NCBI GenBank assembly: GCA_905372305.1
Contig: CAJPOP010000003.1
Location: 1 to 64,000 of the forward strand
DNA: 64,000 bases
Origin: Candidatus Saccharimonadota bacterium
Lineage (GTDB): Bacteria > Patescibacteriota > Saccharimonadia > Saccharimonadales > Saccharimonadaceae
Reading direction: 5' to 3'
Numbering within the stretch: position 1 is the first letter of the stretch; every line of letters begins with the position of its first letter. The notes beneath the pieces are model-generated. The model saw only the letters and a list, made by a program, of their open reading frames with translations, did no database searches and was not told the DNA's origin. Position numbers and translations under genes: made by a program. Shown piece by piece: positions 36,830-46,203 of this stretch.

Positions 36830-37897
36830 ATGGTAAATAAAAAATATGTCGTAGTCAACGGGCGAGCCTACAGCGGCACCACCGGTTTGCCGATGGACGA
36901 TATTAGAGTCGACCCGGCAAAATTGCAATTAAGAAAAAAACCAGAGAGCCAGGCGGCAGCACGCAGCGCTGCACCGTCGAATATCCACGCGTCCCACACC
37001 CAAAAGTCAATCACGCTGAACCGCCGGCATGTTAAGCAACCGGCAAAAGTCCCGCTCGCTGCCCGTCCGCAAAAAGTCCGCGCGCCAATTAGCCAAAACG
37101 CCGCTATTAATAAGTTTACGCCAGAATCCGGAAAAACGTTTGAGCAGAAAAATACCCAGCCCGACCGCCCAGCCGAAACTCATCCGGTGGCTCATCGCGC
37201 CAAAGAACATCAAGCCAGCATTAACACGCAGCTGCGCAGAGAACGGCAAGCACCGCCGGTTTCGATCATTGAAAGAGACGAGCCTGCCATCGCTAAGCCC
37301 GCTGAAACCACAGCGCCTGCTCAGCGCCCAGCGACCGTAAAAGCCGTAAAAACTGCCAAAGAGCTAAAAAACGACGCCATCGCCGAAGCGCTAGCCAGAG
37401 AAGTCGCCGACACTAAAAAGCACCGCGTCAAACACCGGCCGAACCGGTTTGCCCGCATAACCAGCATTTTTTCCGCCGGACTGGCTATCATGCTGCTTGG
37501 CGGCTATTTGACATACCTCAGCATGCCGAATATCTCCATTAAAATGGCAGCCGTACAATCCGGTATCAACGCCAAATATCCCGGCTACAAACCAGACGGC
37601 TACGCGCTTAATGGCCCGATAAAATTCAAAAGCGGGGAAGTAAGCATGAAATATGCGTACGCCGACGGCAGCTCGGAATATACGCTAACTCAGCAGAAAA
37701 GCAATTGGGATTCGGCAGCAGTTAAGGAATATTTTACAGAAAAATCAAAATCGCCAACCACCACCATGGTTGACGGCTTGACAATTTACAGCAGCGGTAA
37801 AAACGCGGTTTGGGTTAACGGCGGTATTTTATATCAAATCACTGGCAGCGCCAACCTTTCCAACGAGCAAATTCAAAAAATTGCCACCAGCTTATAG
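36830..37897 (+). CDS. Single-pass membrane protein, hypothetical
   Basis: 355 residues. A long cytoplasmic basic, Pro/Ala/Lys-rich part (~210 aa) is followed by one membrane helix (ITSIFSAGLAIMLLGGYLTYL) and an external ~125-residue domain containing KYPGYKPDGYALNGPI, KFKSGEVSMKYAY and SAVKEYF-like segments, resembling DUF4367-type domains. AGGGGG lies 4 nt before the ATG. It is divergent from the PEGA protein. The same design (disordered cytoplasmic arm, one helix, external domain) is seen in the sortase. Confidence 0.65.
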   Translation: MVNKKYVVVNGRAYSGTTGLPMDDIRVDPAKLQLRKKPESQAAARSAAPSNIHASHTQKSITLNRRHVKQPAKVPLAARPQKVRAPISQNAAINKFTPESGKTFEQKNTQPDRPAETHPVAHRAKEHQASINTQLRRERQAPPVSIIERDEPAIAKPAETTAPAQRPATVKAVKTAKELKNDAIAEALAREVADTKKHRVKHRPNRFARITSIFSAGLAIMLLGGYLTYLSMPNISIKMAAVQSGINAKYPGYKPDGYALNGPIKFKSGEVSMKYAYADGSSEYTLTQQKSNWDSAAVKEYFTEKSKSPTTTMVDGLTIYSSGKNAVWVNGGILYQITGSANLSNEQIQKIATSL

Positions 37898-37986
37898 TAG
37901 TGGTTCACCGGCGCCCGTAAAGCAGCGCCGCGTAGACAGTAATCCCTGCGTTTACCAGCGCCGCGCGCCCGTGATATAATTTACCC

Positions 37987-39456
37987 ATGACTATTAGAAC
38001 TCGCTTCGCGCCTAGCCCAACTGGCTATATGCACGTCGGCGGCATGCGTACCGCGCTGTTTGCTTGGCTCATCGCCCGGCAGTCAAATGGAAAATTCATC
38101 CTGCGCATAGAAGACACCGACCAAAAAAGGGAAGTATCTGGCAGCGTAGAGCATATTTATGAATGCCTGGAGTGGCTCGACCTTATACCAGACGAAGGTC
38201 CCAGCAATTTTGGCGGTGAATTTGGACCGTACAAGCAGTCAGAGCGGCTTGACATTTACCGGAAATATGCGCAAAAACTCATTGATGCTGACCGCGCTTA
38301 TGCCGATCCGTATACGCCGGAGCAGCTAGATGCTTTTCGCGAAGAAGCCAAAGCTCATAAAAAGCCTTTTTTGTACCGTGATTACCGCCCGGAAAACCCG
38401 CCGACCTGGGATGGCAGCCAGCCGCTGCGTTTTCGTTCAGAACCGAAAGCTTACACCTGGCACGACGAAGTCATGGGCGAAATGCACGCCGGCCCAGAGG
38501 TAATTGACGATTTTATATTAATCAAATCCGACGGCTTTCCGACGTACAACTTTGCTCACATTGTCGATGACGCCGAAATGGAAATCACCCACATTATCCG
38601 CGGGCAAGAATTCCTTGCCAGCACGCCCAAATACCTTAATCTCTACGATGCACTGGGTATACCTTGGCCGGTATTCGCTTCGGTGCCGCCAATCATGAAC
38701 GAGCAGGGCAATAAGAAATTATCCAAACGCGACGGCGCCAAAGATATCCTAGCCTACAGAGAAGAAGGCTATCTACCAGACGCCATGCTCAATTTCCTCG
38801 CCAGCCTGGGATGGAACGACGGCACCGAACAGGAAGTTTTCACCAGAGACGAATTGATTAAAAAATTCAGCCTGAAACGCGTCCAAAAATCAGGCGCGCG
38901 GTTTGACGAAAAACGCTTGTTGTGGCTTAATGGCGCTCATATACGCAATATCCCTGTCGATAAGCTTTACGAGTACGTGTCGCCATGGGATGACAACCCG
39001 CAAAAAGACGGGGGGCAGACTGGTTTCTGGCCGAAATCCGCCTACGCTCCAAACATAACCAAGGAATACCGCATGAAAGTGCTGGCCTTAGCGCAAGACC
39101 GCCTGAAAATGTTTGAAGATTTACGCGGATTTGGCTACTTTTTCGCGGAGCCTGAAATTAACCTGGAACTTATTGACGGCAATAAACAGCTAAAGAAATT
39201 GTCCGAGAACGAGCGCCGCAAATTGCTAGAAACCGCGCGTACCGAACTTGCCAAACTCGCCGGCTGGACGCCAGAATCAATCCAAAATTGCCTGAACGAA
39301 CTACTGGAAACAACCGGCCAAAAGCCCGGCATCCTCTTCAGCCTAATCCGCATCGCCGTCACCTGGGCGCCGTTTAGCCCGCAGCTGAATGACACGCTAG
39401 CGTTAATTGGCCAAGAAAAAACCTTGCGGCGGCTGGATGTATATCTTGATAATTAG
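37987..39456 (+). CDS. gltX: Glutamyl-tRNA synthetase
   Basis: 489 residues, class I synthetase that charges tRNA-Glu. HIGH-type motif in APSPTGYMHVGGMRTALF, KMSKS-type motif in KKLSKRDGAKDIL, and an anticodon-binding helical C-terminal domain. Start 6 nt after TATAAT. Its stop overlaps the converging frameshifted gene. A cognate tRNA-Glu is at 47715. Confidence 0.96.
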   Translation: MTIRTRFAPSPTGYMHVGGMRTALFAWLIARQSNGKFILRIEDTDQKREVSGSVEHIYECLEWLDLIPDEGPSNFGGEFGPYKQSERLDIYRKYAQKLIDADRAYADPYTPEQLDAFREEAKAHKKPFLYRDYRPENPPTWDGSQPLRFRSEPKAYTWHDEVMGEMHAGPEVIDDFILIKSDGFPTYNFAHIVDDAEMEITHIIRGQEFLASTPKYLNLYDALGIPWPVFASVPPIMNEQGNKKLSKRDGAKDILAYREEGYLPDAMLNFLASLGWNDGTEQEVFTRDELIKKFSLKRVQKSGARFDEKRLLWLNGAHIRNIPVDKLYEYVSPWDDNPQKDGGQTGFWPKSAYAPNITKEYRMKVLALAQDRLKMFEDLRGFGYFFAEPEINLELIDGNKQLKKLSENERRKLLETARTELAKLAGWTPESIQNCLNELLETTGQKPGILFSLIRIAVTWAPFSPQLNDTLALIGQEKTLRRLDVYLDN

Positions 39457-40039
39457 CCCTGCTGAAACGGTGTATGAATATCAACCGGACGCGACGGATT
39501 TTCTAACGGATAGAGAAACGGCAATTCCCGGTTTGCTACCACGCTATAATAACCGCTATACTTTAGGTTATCAAGATTCTGCTCATTTCCAGAAATGAAA
39601 TGCAGCACAGGACGTCTATCGCCGTCCTAGCCGGCAATAATCCAGCCTCTACTCTTCCGTCAGATTCAATAGCTAAAAAACCGCATCGCGCTAAGACCAA
39701 GGCCATTACCGGCTTTCGAATTATCGAAGTTTCTCCAACGCTTAAGCCAAGTTCAAGACAAAGAGAATTTACGAAATAATCAACTATCCTTTCTCCGGCT
39801 CGTGATCCTGGCGGCGCATCACGGAATAGCATACCGGCAAATGACGCCTCACCGCCCGCTTGATGAAACGACAATCGGGGTACTCGGCTGTGATTGGTTT
39901 TTTCCATTTCCTCGGCACGCCCAAACGTAACCTGCCAGCGCTTATTTTTGGCGCGACCAGCATCCACAATAACTTCCGCGAGCTTTGCTGGCAACTTCAT
40001 GCCATTCGCCAGAATCAATGGCGGTAAATCATGCTTCAT
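39453..40039 (-). pseudogene. Frameshifted hypothetical gene
   Basis: The first frame (MKHDLPPLILANGMKLPAK to ESDGRVEAGLLPAR) ends soon after ~39630. The neighbouring frame continues plausibly: DGDRRPVLHFISGNEQNL, YYSVVANRELPFLYP, PVDIHTPFQQG, stop at 39453. One extra G in AGGAC would join them. The whole product would be ~195 residues; family unknown. Start 8 nt after TATAAT. Confidence 0.5.
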
Positions 40040-40086
40040 ATCTTAATATTATAGCATATATTAGCTTAATTTACTAGTAAATTAAG

Positions 40087-40941
40087 CTATCTATTCGCAG
40101 TCTCGTGATTATCGCTATTCAATACGCCCAGCAGGCGATAAGTAGAATATTCCCCTCTAGTTTCTGGATCGCGTATAATAGTTCTTTCTAGGTTTTTAAG
40201 TAAGCCAGCTTCTTTCAACTTTGCCGTCAAATTAGTAATCGCTTCTTTGACCACCGTTTCAACAGTCCCCCATAAACACTCTTTCTCTGCGTCGCTAGCC
40301 TTAACAAATCGCTCCATAAACGCTTGGCATAAATCTTCAATTGACATTGGGTACGGATTTTCTTGCATCAGCAAAAGCGTATTTGATGATAATTTTGGCG
40401 ACCTGTCTCCAATTTGCCTCTTCCACTTAGGTCGAGAAATTGACATCACAGATCTGCCATCCGTATACCTAGTTACAGATAAACCCCAATCCGTCAGCTT
40501 CACTTCTTCTGCTTCCGGCGGACGATCAATGTACCTTGACAGACTATTAAAGTCTAACCACTCTGAGTTGATTGGACGCCCAGAAAGAACTGGCTGTAAA
40601 GCCTTTCCTCCAAGTAATGCCGCTGTTGGATCAGAGTTATCTGACCGCTCAAGACGACGCGCACCTTCCCGTCTACCTGGATACCTGTGTCCTGGAATCC
40701 TCCTTAATCCCAACCGACCCGATCGGTACTGACTTCCCCCAGCTGGCTTTTCCTCAGATAACCCTGAACTATTAGACTGTCCGCACCTAAGACTCATAGA
40801 CCAGGCTGCTAACTTTATTTCTTCCAATTCTCTGGGACTCATCTCATCGCTATCTTCGATAATAAATTTCTTTTTCTCACCGCCACCTTTGACAATAAAC
40901 CCTCTACCTTCTACTTCACCTTTTGCAAGAACAGTTGCCAT
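40087..40941 (-). CDS. Hypothetical protein with helical C-terminal domain
   Basis: 284 residues. AAGGAGG precedes the ATG. The N-terminal part has a basic, Arg/Gly-rich stretch (GHRYPGRREGARRLERSDN) that may bind nucleic acid. The C-terminal part (SSNTLLLMQENPYPMSIEDL to EAITNLTAKLKEAGLLKNL) has the spacing of a winged-helix domain, ending TYRLLGVL. No firm family. Divergent from the DUF3048 gene. Confidence 0.55.
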   Translation of the reverse strand: MATVLAKGEVEGRGFIVKGGGEKKKFIIEDSDEMSPRELEEIKLAAWSMSLRCGQSNSSGLSEEKPAGGSQYRSGRLGLRRIPGHRYPGRREGARRLERSDNSDPTAALLGGKALQPVLSGRPINSEWLDFNSLSRYIDRPPEAEEVKLTDWGLSVTRYTDGRSVMSISRPKWKRQIGDRSPKLSSNTLLLMQENPYPMSIEDLCQAFMERFVKASDAEKECLWGTVETVVKEAITNLTAKLKEAGLLKNLERTIIRDPETRGEYSTYRLLGVLNSDNHETANR

Positions 40942-41041
40942 AAATCCCTCCTTAGTTATCTATCAATCATACTATAAAATTGACACGCCTCAAACCATAA
41001 CCGGTAGTCATTTTTCATTATGCTTGTGCTATAATATTGCC

Positions 41042-42133
41042 ATGGAAGTGAAGAAGCCCCGGTCAGAGACGCCAAAAGAAAAATCGTCGTTTAAGAAGTG
41101 GTTTAAGAAGCATTTGGCGGCAATCGTACTAATTGTGGCTGCCAGTGTTATTGCTGCCGTTTTTATTGTCGCCGTCAATTCTATTAAATATGATGAAAAT
41201 CTTCCCACCATATCCACCAAGCGTAAGCCAGCGCCTGTAAAATATTATTCACCGCTGACAGGATTGCCGGTTGCCGATGAGGCCGCCACCAAGCTGCCTG
41301 TGACTGGTATCATGATCGAAAATAGCCCTGAGTCAAGGCCGCAGTCGGGCCTGAAGAATGCCGGCGTAGTATATGAAGCCGTCGCCGAGGGCGGTATCAC
41401 CAGGTTCATGGCGTTATATCAAGGCGCAAAGCCAGCTCTAATCGGGCCGGTTCGCAGTTTGCGCATATATTATCTGAACTGGGCGGCAGCTTATCAAGCC
41501 TCCATCGCCCACGTCGGCGGCAGTCCTAACGCCCTCGCTCAAGCCAGAAGCGGCGGCTACCGCGACATCGACCAGTTCTTCAACGGCGGCTCGTATTGGC
41601 GCGCAAGCGACCGCCAGGCGCCGCACAACGTATATACCTCCGGCGAAAAACTTGACCAGCTAAACAATGCTAAAAAATATACCCAATCAGATTTCACCAG
41701 CTTCTCCCGCACCGACGGCAAGCCAGCTGCCAAACCAAACGCCACTACCATCAATGTCAACTTCAGCAGCAGCCCGTTCAATACATCATACGCGTATGAC
41801 AAGGCTTCTAACTCGTACATCAGAAGCCTGGCTGGCGGCGCCCATCACGACCGCGAAGGCGGGCAAATTTCACCAAACGTCGTCGTCGCTCTGGAAGTCG
41901 GCGTAGAGGCGCGGGCGCAGAATTCCGACGGTTATGAAGACGTAAAAACCATCGGCAGCGGCAAAGCGTATATTTTCCAAAACGGCACAGTAACTACTGC
42001 GGCCTGGAGTAAAGACGGCGTCACTTCGCCATTAAAACTACAAGATTCGAAAGGAAAAAGCATCGCGCTTAACCGCGGCCAAACTTGGATAGCGGCTTTC
42101 ACGCCCGGGCGGGGAAGTATCGCATGGCAGTAA
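41042..42133 (+). CDS. DUF3048 (YerB-like) membrane-anchored protein
   Basis: 363 residues from the ATG 6 nt after TATAAT. A basic N-terminus and membrane helix (AAIVLIVAASVIAAVFIVAV) precede the DUF3048 domain: YYSPLTGLPV, PVTGIMIENSPESRPQSGL, VYEAVAEGGITRFMALYQ, IGPVRSLRIYYLNWA. Extracytoplasmic; biochemical role unknown. It overlaps the following histidine kinase by 10 bp, suggesting joint expression and perhaps a sensory link. Confidence 0.88.
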   Translation: MEVKKPRSETPKEKSSFKKWFKKHLAAIVLIVAASVIAAVFIVAVNSIKYDENLPTISTKRKPAPVKYYSPLTGLPVADEAATKLPVTGIMIENSPESRPQSGLKNAGVVYEAVAEGGITRFMALYQGAKPALIGPVRSLRIYYLNWAAAYQASIAHVGGSPNALAQARSGGYRDIDQFFNGGSYWRASDRQAPHNVYTSGEKLDQLNNAKKYTQSDFTSFSRTDGKPAAKPNATTINVNFSSSPFNTSYAYDKASNSYIRSLAGGAHHDREGGQISPNVVVALEVGVEARAQNSDGYEDVKTIGSGKAYIFQNGTVTTAAWSKDGVTSPLKLQDSKGKSIALNRGQTWIAAFTPGRGSIAWQ

Positions 42134-43650
42134 GCCCGAGCGCAGAGCCTCTGCGCGACTATCGGCAATATTACTATAAGAAAATTATCGGCGTGTTTGC
42201 TTTGGTGTCATTAAGTACGCTGCTGGCTTTGGGAATTATACTGGCAGCGACTGGCGCAGCACCGATACATAAGCCAAATTTTTGGCTCATTATTTTAATA
42301 ATTTTTATAATAGAGGCAGCGTCATTTGCGGCAGCTATGAAAGTTATCGCCGAGCCGCTCTGCCAAATCTTAGCTGCTTTGTCTCATAAGGCTGGCGTAC
42401 CGTCCAGCGAAACGCCGCCCGATATTAATGATAAGCGCTATGAAAAATCCGGTTTCAAAGCCGTACTGCAGATCATCTATGACAAGCCGACAACGGTGCC
42501 GGCAAATCATCACGTCGGATCAGAAAACTCCTTTTTAATCCAATCGCTTAATCGCACCAGTTGCGGCATCGCTATCTTTAATAGTAAAAAACAAATTATC
42601 TTCGCCAATTCTGCCGCACCGATCGCCCGGGGAATTGACGGCAAGGATTATTTGGCGCTGGAATTTCTAAACGAACCATCGATTTCCGAATGGCTTGACG
42701 AAATAAGCAATAAGGAAACCAAAGCCGAGCAGCGCTGGTACCGCATCGCCACCAATCCTGAAGTTGTTAAAACTACTAAAATTTACGACATCGTGGCATC
42801 GTTTGAAAAAGGCGCAGAAGGGGAGACGGTTATTTTTCTCATCGACAAATCCAGCCGGTACGTGCCGGAAGAAGAAGATTTGAATTTTATTTCCTTCGCC
42901 GCACACGAGCTGCGCGGACCGATTACAGTGATTCGCGGATATTTGGATATCATCGCCGACGAGTTTGCCGACCGGCTGCACGGCGACGAGGCCCAGCTGA
43001 TGGACAGGCTAATCGTCTCAGCCAACCGGCTGTCTAGCTATATTGATAATATCCTAAATGTATCGCGATTTGACCGGCATCATCTGAAAGTTCACCTTTT
43101 AGAAGACACGATTCATGACATCTATGACTCAATCGCCGACGACATGCAGCTGCGCGCAGCGACCCAGCACCGCTTGTTAAATGTCAATATTCCAAACGAT
43201 CTGCCGACCGTGGCAGCCGACCGTGGCAGTATTAGTGAAGTAATCAGCAACCTCATTGATAACGCCATAAAATATAGCTTTGAAGGCGGCGTTATTAGTG
43301 TCACCGCCGAGAGAAGGGGCGACTTTATAGAGGTTTCTGTCGCCGACAATGGCATTGGCATGCCCGCCAACGTCGTTAATAATTTATTCCACAAATTTTA
43401 CCGCTCGCACCGATCGCGCGAGGCAGTCGCTGGCACCGGCATCGGACTATACATCTGTAAAGCCTTCGTCGAATCGCACGGCGGCTCCATTACCGCTCGT
43501 TCCCGCGAAAACGAGGGTTCGGTTTTCTCATTCACCTTGCCAATTTACGCCACTGTCAAAGATAAGCTATTAGAAGACGGCCAGTTAAATAATCAATTGA
43601 TCAGAAAGGGCGGCGGTTGGATTAAAAATCACGCTATGTACAGGGATTAG
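42124..43650 (+). CDS. Membrane histidine kinase
   Basis: 508 residues. Two N-terminal membrane helices (IIGVFALVSLSTLLALGIIL and FWLIILIIFIIEAASFAAAM), a PAS-like region (~130-250, GIAIFNSKKQIIFANSAAP), HisKA with the phosphorylated His in FAAHELRGPITVIRGYL, and HATPase_c with NLIDNAIKYS, VADNGIGMP and GTGIGLYICKAF. It probably phosphorylates the receiver encoded 8 nt downstream. Confidence 0.93.
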   Translation: MAVSPSAEPLRDYRQYYYKKIIGVFALVSLSTLLALGIILAATGAAPIHKPNFWLIILIIFIIEAASFAAAMKVIAEPLCQILAALSHKAGVPSSETPPDINDKRYEKSGFKAVLQIIYDKPTTVPANHHVGSENSFLIQSLNRTSCGIAIFNSKKQIIFANSAAPIARGIDGKDYLALEFLNEPSISEWLDEISNKETKAEQRWYRIATNPEVVKTTKIYDIVASFEKGAEGETVIFLIDKSSRYVPEEEDLNFISFAAHELRGPITVIRGYLDIIADEFADRLHGDEAQLMDRLIVSANRLSSYIDNILNVSRFDRHHLKVHLLEDTIHDIYDSIADDMQLRAATQHRLLNVNIPNDLPTVAADRGSISEVISNLIDNAIKYSFEGGVISVTAERRGDFIEVSVADNGIGMPANVVNNLFHKFYRSHRSREAVAGTGIGLYICKAFVESHGGSITARSRENEGSVFSFTLPIYATVKDKLLEDGQLNNQLIRKGGGWIKNHAMYRD

Positions 43651-43658
43651 GAGGGAAT

Positions 43659-44045
43659 ATGATAAAGACAATTTTATGCGTAGAAGATGACCGGTTTATC
43701 GGCGAGATGTATGTGCGAAGTTTGCAAAAAGCCGGCTATGATGTGACATGGGTGGTTGATGGCAATGACGGCTTGGTGGCGGCGCGCAATCAGCAGTTTG
43801 ACCTGATTATCCTGGATTTGATGCTACCAGAACAGCGCGGCGACCAGATTCTTGACGCGCTGCGTAATAATGACGTCGATTTGATCCCCGACAGCAAGGT
43901 GCTGATTATGACCAATTTTGAGCAGGACGAAGCTTCGCGCAGTTCAATTCTGCACCGCGTTGATGGATATTTAATCAAGGCTGACATTACGCCGCGGAAA
44001 CTGATAGAGGTTATCGGGCAGATTGACGGCGCAGCGGAGAAGTAG
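43659..44045 (+). CDS. Single-domain response regulator
   Basis: 128 residues, a CheY-like receiver only. Acidic pocket CVEDDRF, phosphoacceptor Asp in LIILDLMLPEQRGD, Thr/Ser switch in LIMTNF, Lys in YLIKADI. GGAGG precedes the ATG. No output domain, so it acts by protein contact or phosphotransfer. Operon with the kinase. Confidence 0.92.
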   Translation: MIKTILCVEDDRFIGEMYVRSLQKAGYDVTWVVDGNDGLVAARNQQFDLIILDLMLPEQRGDQILDALRNNDVDLIPDSKVLIMTNFEQDEASRSSILHRVDGYLIKADITPRKLIEVIGQIDGAAEK

Positions 44046-44091
44046 AATAAAACGGTTGACACCCGCAATCGACAATTAAACTCCCAGAATA

Positions 44092-44829
44092 ATGAACAAA
44101 ACTAAACCCATACCGCCAAAGTTGTTTACAGCGCTGACTGCCAATCCATACATTGACAAACTGTATATTTTTGGTTCGCGGGCGACGCTGGGTGGCGACC
44201 AATTTTCTGACATTGATCTTACAGCCATAACCAGCTGTCCGGTAGCTGCCGAAAATTACACGCACAAGACTCTCGATAATCAATTTGGTATCATTGCAAC
44301 CTACACCATTGCTCAGAATGATCACGAAGTTGCCCGCTCATTTTTTCTAAGCAGCGTGAGCTTGTTTCATAAAATTGACATTGGTTTTTCACTGCCTGAT
44401 AAAACTAAACTATTTCCAAATTCAACATTAATTTTTCAAAACGACCACGCAGACCAACCCGCCAAAAAATCCGGCAAAACATGGACAGAATCAGACGAAC
44501 AGCATAATTATCTGGATGTATTGATGGGTTCGTTACGCTATATTAAGCATCGGTATCGCCAGGAATATTGGTCGGCATATAAATGCTACCGCGGGTTTAT
44601 CGAGCAGCTAGCCCAGTCGCGAATAGAAAGTCGGTCATCCACGGATAGGTATAAGGAGCTAGACAAGAAGCATAACGATGAAATCTTAGGACTGTTCTTT
44701 TCTGGCGATCTTCACGCTAAAGAGCAGAAATATTATGAGTTTGTGAAAAAGTTGATTGACGAAAAGCAGCTTTTACCGAAATTCAGCGATGGGGTTTTGA
44801 AAATTTGGAAAGAGTATTTGGATAAGTAG
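44092..44829 (+). CDS. Nucleotidyltransferase-domain protein
   Basis: 245 residues. FGSRATLGGDQFSDIDLTAI is the minimal nucleotidyltransferase signature (GSx and DxD), and a helical C-terminal part follows. It resembles streptomycin adenylyltransferase or MNT-type enzymes. A target cannot be named. No partner HEPN toxin gene is adjacent, so a toxin-antitoxin role is not supported. Confidence 0.75.
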   Translation: MNKTKPIPPKLFTALTANPYIDKLYIFGSRATLGGDQFSDIDLTAITSCPVAAENYTHKTLDNQFGIIATYTIAQNDHEVARSFFLSSVSLFHKIDIGFSLPDKTKLFPNSTLIFQNDHADQPAKKSGKTWTESDEQHNYLDVLMGSLRYIKHRYRQEYWSAYKCYRGFIEQLAQSRIESRSSTDRYKELDKKHNDEILGLFFSGDLHAKEQKYYEFVKKLIDEKQLLPKFSDGVLKIWKEYLDK

Positions 44830-44844
44830 TTTACAGAAGAGTTA

Positions 44845-45348
44845 TCATTTCAATTTCTTCGCCATCTCAACTTCATGCGCCGTAAGACCATATTTTTCAT
44901 AGAACGCTATGGCGGGCTGATTGCCGCTCAGCACTTTTAGCCGCAAGGTATCGCAATTTTTACTCTGGAAATAGCGCTTCATTTCGTCCAGCAAGGCTCG
45001 CCCGATACCGCTACCTCGCTGTTCTGGCTCGACATAGAGCAGTCCAATCCAGCCGTCTTTTCGCGGCGCATGCACTGCATCGAAAACGACGTCTTGACCA
45101 GGCTGATGATCAATAATCACTCCCTGAATAAAGCCGACCATCTCGCCGTTCTCCTCGGCAACATATATCGCGCCGTCCATATTCTCGCTATCGTCAATCA
45201 TCCGCTGCATGTAGCCGTGCGCGTCTCGCGGGCTAGCGAACGGCAGCGATTCCGCAGTATCGTCAACTTGCGCGAAATACGCATGCAGCTTAATAGACAG
45301 CTCGTCAATTACGGCACGGTCTTTGGGGTGGAAGGGGCGGATTGTCAT
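44845..45348 (-). CDS. GNAT N-acetyltransferase
   Basis: 167 residues. The acetyl-CoA-binding loop is VEPEQRGSGIGRALLDEM, with KNCDTLRLKVLSGNQPAIAFYEKYG closing the fold. Substrate unknown. GGAG precedes the ATG at a normal distance. Confidence 0.88.
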   Translation of the reverse strand: MTIRPFHPKDRAVIDELSIKLHAYFAQVDDTAESLPFASPRDAHGYMQRMIDDSENMDGAIYVAEENGEMVGFIQGVIIDHQPGQDVVFDAVHAPRKDGWIGLLYVEPEQRGSGIGRALLDEMKRYFQSKNCDTLRLKVLSGNQPAIAFYEKYGLTAHEVEMAKKLK

Positions 45349-45392
45349 GATACTTATTTCTCCTTAGCGTTAAAAATTACTGTCAAAGCCTA

Positions 45393-45421
45393 GAGGTAGC
45401 ATAAGCTGGTTATGCTACCTC
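45393..45421. terminator. Perfect 12-bp inverted repeat between convergent/tandem genes
   Basis: GAGGTAGCATAA - GCTGG - TTATGCTACCTC. It has no U-tract on either side, so it may be a 3' stabilising hairpin for the 45475-46741 operon and not a classical terminator. Confidence 0.5.
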
Positions 45422-45474
45422 TATAGCCAGGATACTACTTTGGAATATTAATAGCAAAACTCACACTTATTAAA

Positions 45475-46203
45475 TCAGACCTTGCGAGAAACAATACTAT
45501 TTTCAACTTTCTCCATCTTATAACAAACAATACCGCTATATTCGTTAGACAAGAACGGATAAAACGATTCGCCGCCTTTTTCTGCTAGCACAAAATCTCT
45601 AAGAGCTGGATCATGTTCGCCATACAATTTGCCATAGACATTGTAAAACTCAACATTTTTATCGCCGCGAACTTCCTGACCGCTCCGATTCGCCTCTATA
45701 AATCGACGCACCGCAGTATATGTTAGATCAAACGCTTTTTTAGTACCTTTCGGCCCGCATTCAAATTCTATAGCCGGCACAGGCATGTGTTGAGCTAACG
45801 GTCCGGCAATTTTTGACTTTTCCGAATACCACACAACATTACGGTTCAATCCCGCTGATTTTGCTAATCTAATATTTTCTTCTGTAGGGTAAGGTATGAT
45901 TGTAACAATACCGCTGTCTGTTTTTGTCCCGTGAAGATCAATGACAACATCGAAATTTTTGCCGTATTCAATTAGCTCTGCCGCGCGGCGAACTTCATAT
46001 ACGGGGCTATTAATATCGCCTGGAGCACTGCGATTAAGATCCTGTTCGATGAAACGCGTGTTGGCTGCAAAAGCCTTTTCGTTTCCTATAATCCAATCAT
46101 AGCCGTATTTTTCCTTAGGTAATTCTTTCTCAAGTTGCCGCATAACCTTGACGCCGTCTCGTTCATTACCATGAGTAGCAGCGATAAATAGAATCTTACG
46201 CAT
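45475..46203 (-). CDS. Aspartoacylase/succinylglutamate desuccinylase-like zinc hydrolase
   Basis: 242 residues from the ATG after GGAGG. Zn ligands appear in ATHGNERDG (HxxE) and VVIDLHGTKTD (His); the substrate Arg lies in RFIEQDLNRSAP and the catalytic Glu in AIEFECGPKG. The family removes acyl groups from amino acids (N-acetylaspartate, N-succinylglutamate). It overlaps the upstream LOG-like gene by 8 bp and lies under the T-box-like leader, which would fit amino-acid salvage. Confidence 0.85.
   Translation of the reverse strand: MRKILFIAATHGNERDGVKVMRQLEKELPKEKYGYDWIIGNEKAFAANTRFIEQDLNRSAPGDINSPVYEVRRAAELIEYGKNFDVVIDLHGTKTDSGIVTIIPYPTEENIRLAKSAGLNRNVVWYSEKSKIAGPLAQHMPVPAIEFECGPKGTKKAFDLTYTAVRRFIEANRSGQEVRGDKNVEFYNVYGKLYGEHDPALRDFVLAEKGGESFYPFLSNEYSGIVCYKMEKVENSIVSRKV

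Noticed and set aside
39437..39598. Small plus-strand ORF after gltX
   Set aside because: It is the antisense of the restored C-terminus of the frameshifted minus-strand gene and has no start signal.
44092..44829. Nucleotidyltransferase as part of a toxin-antitoxin pair
   Set aside because: No HEPN-domain partner is adjacent; the neighbours are a response regulator and an acetyltransferase.
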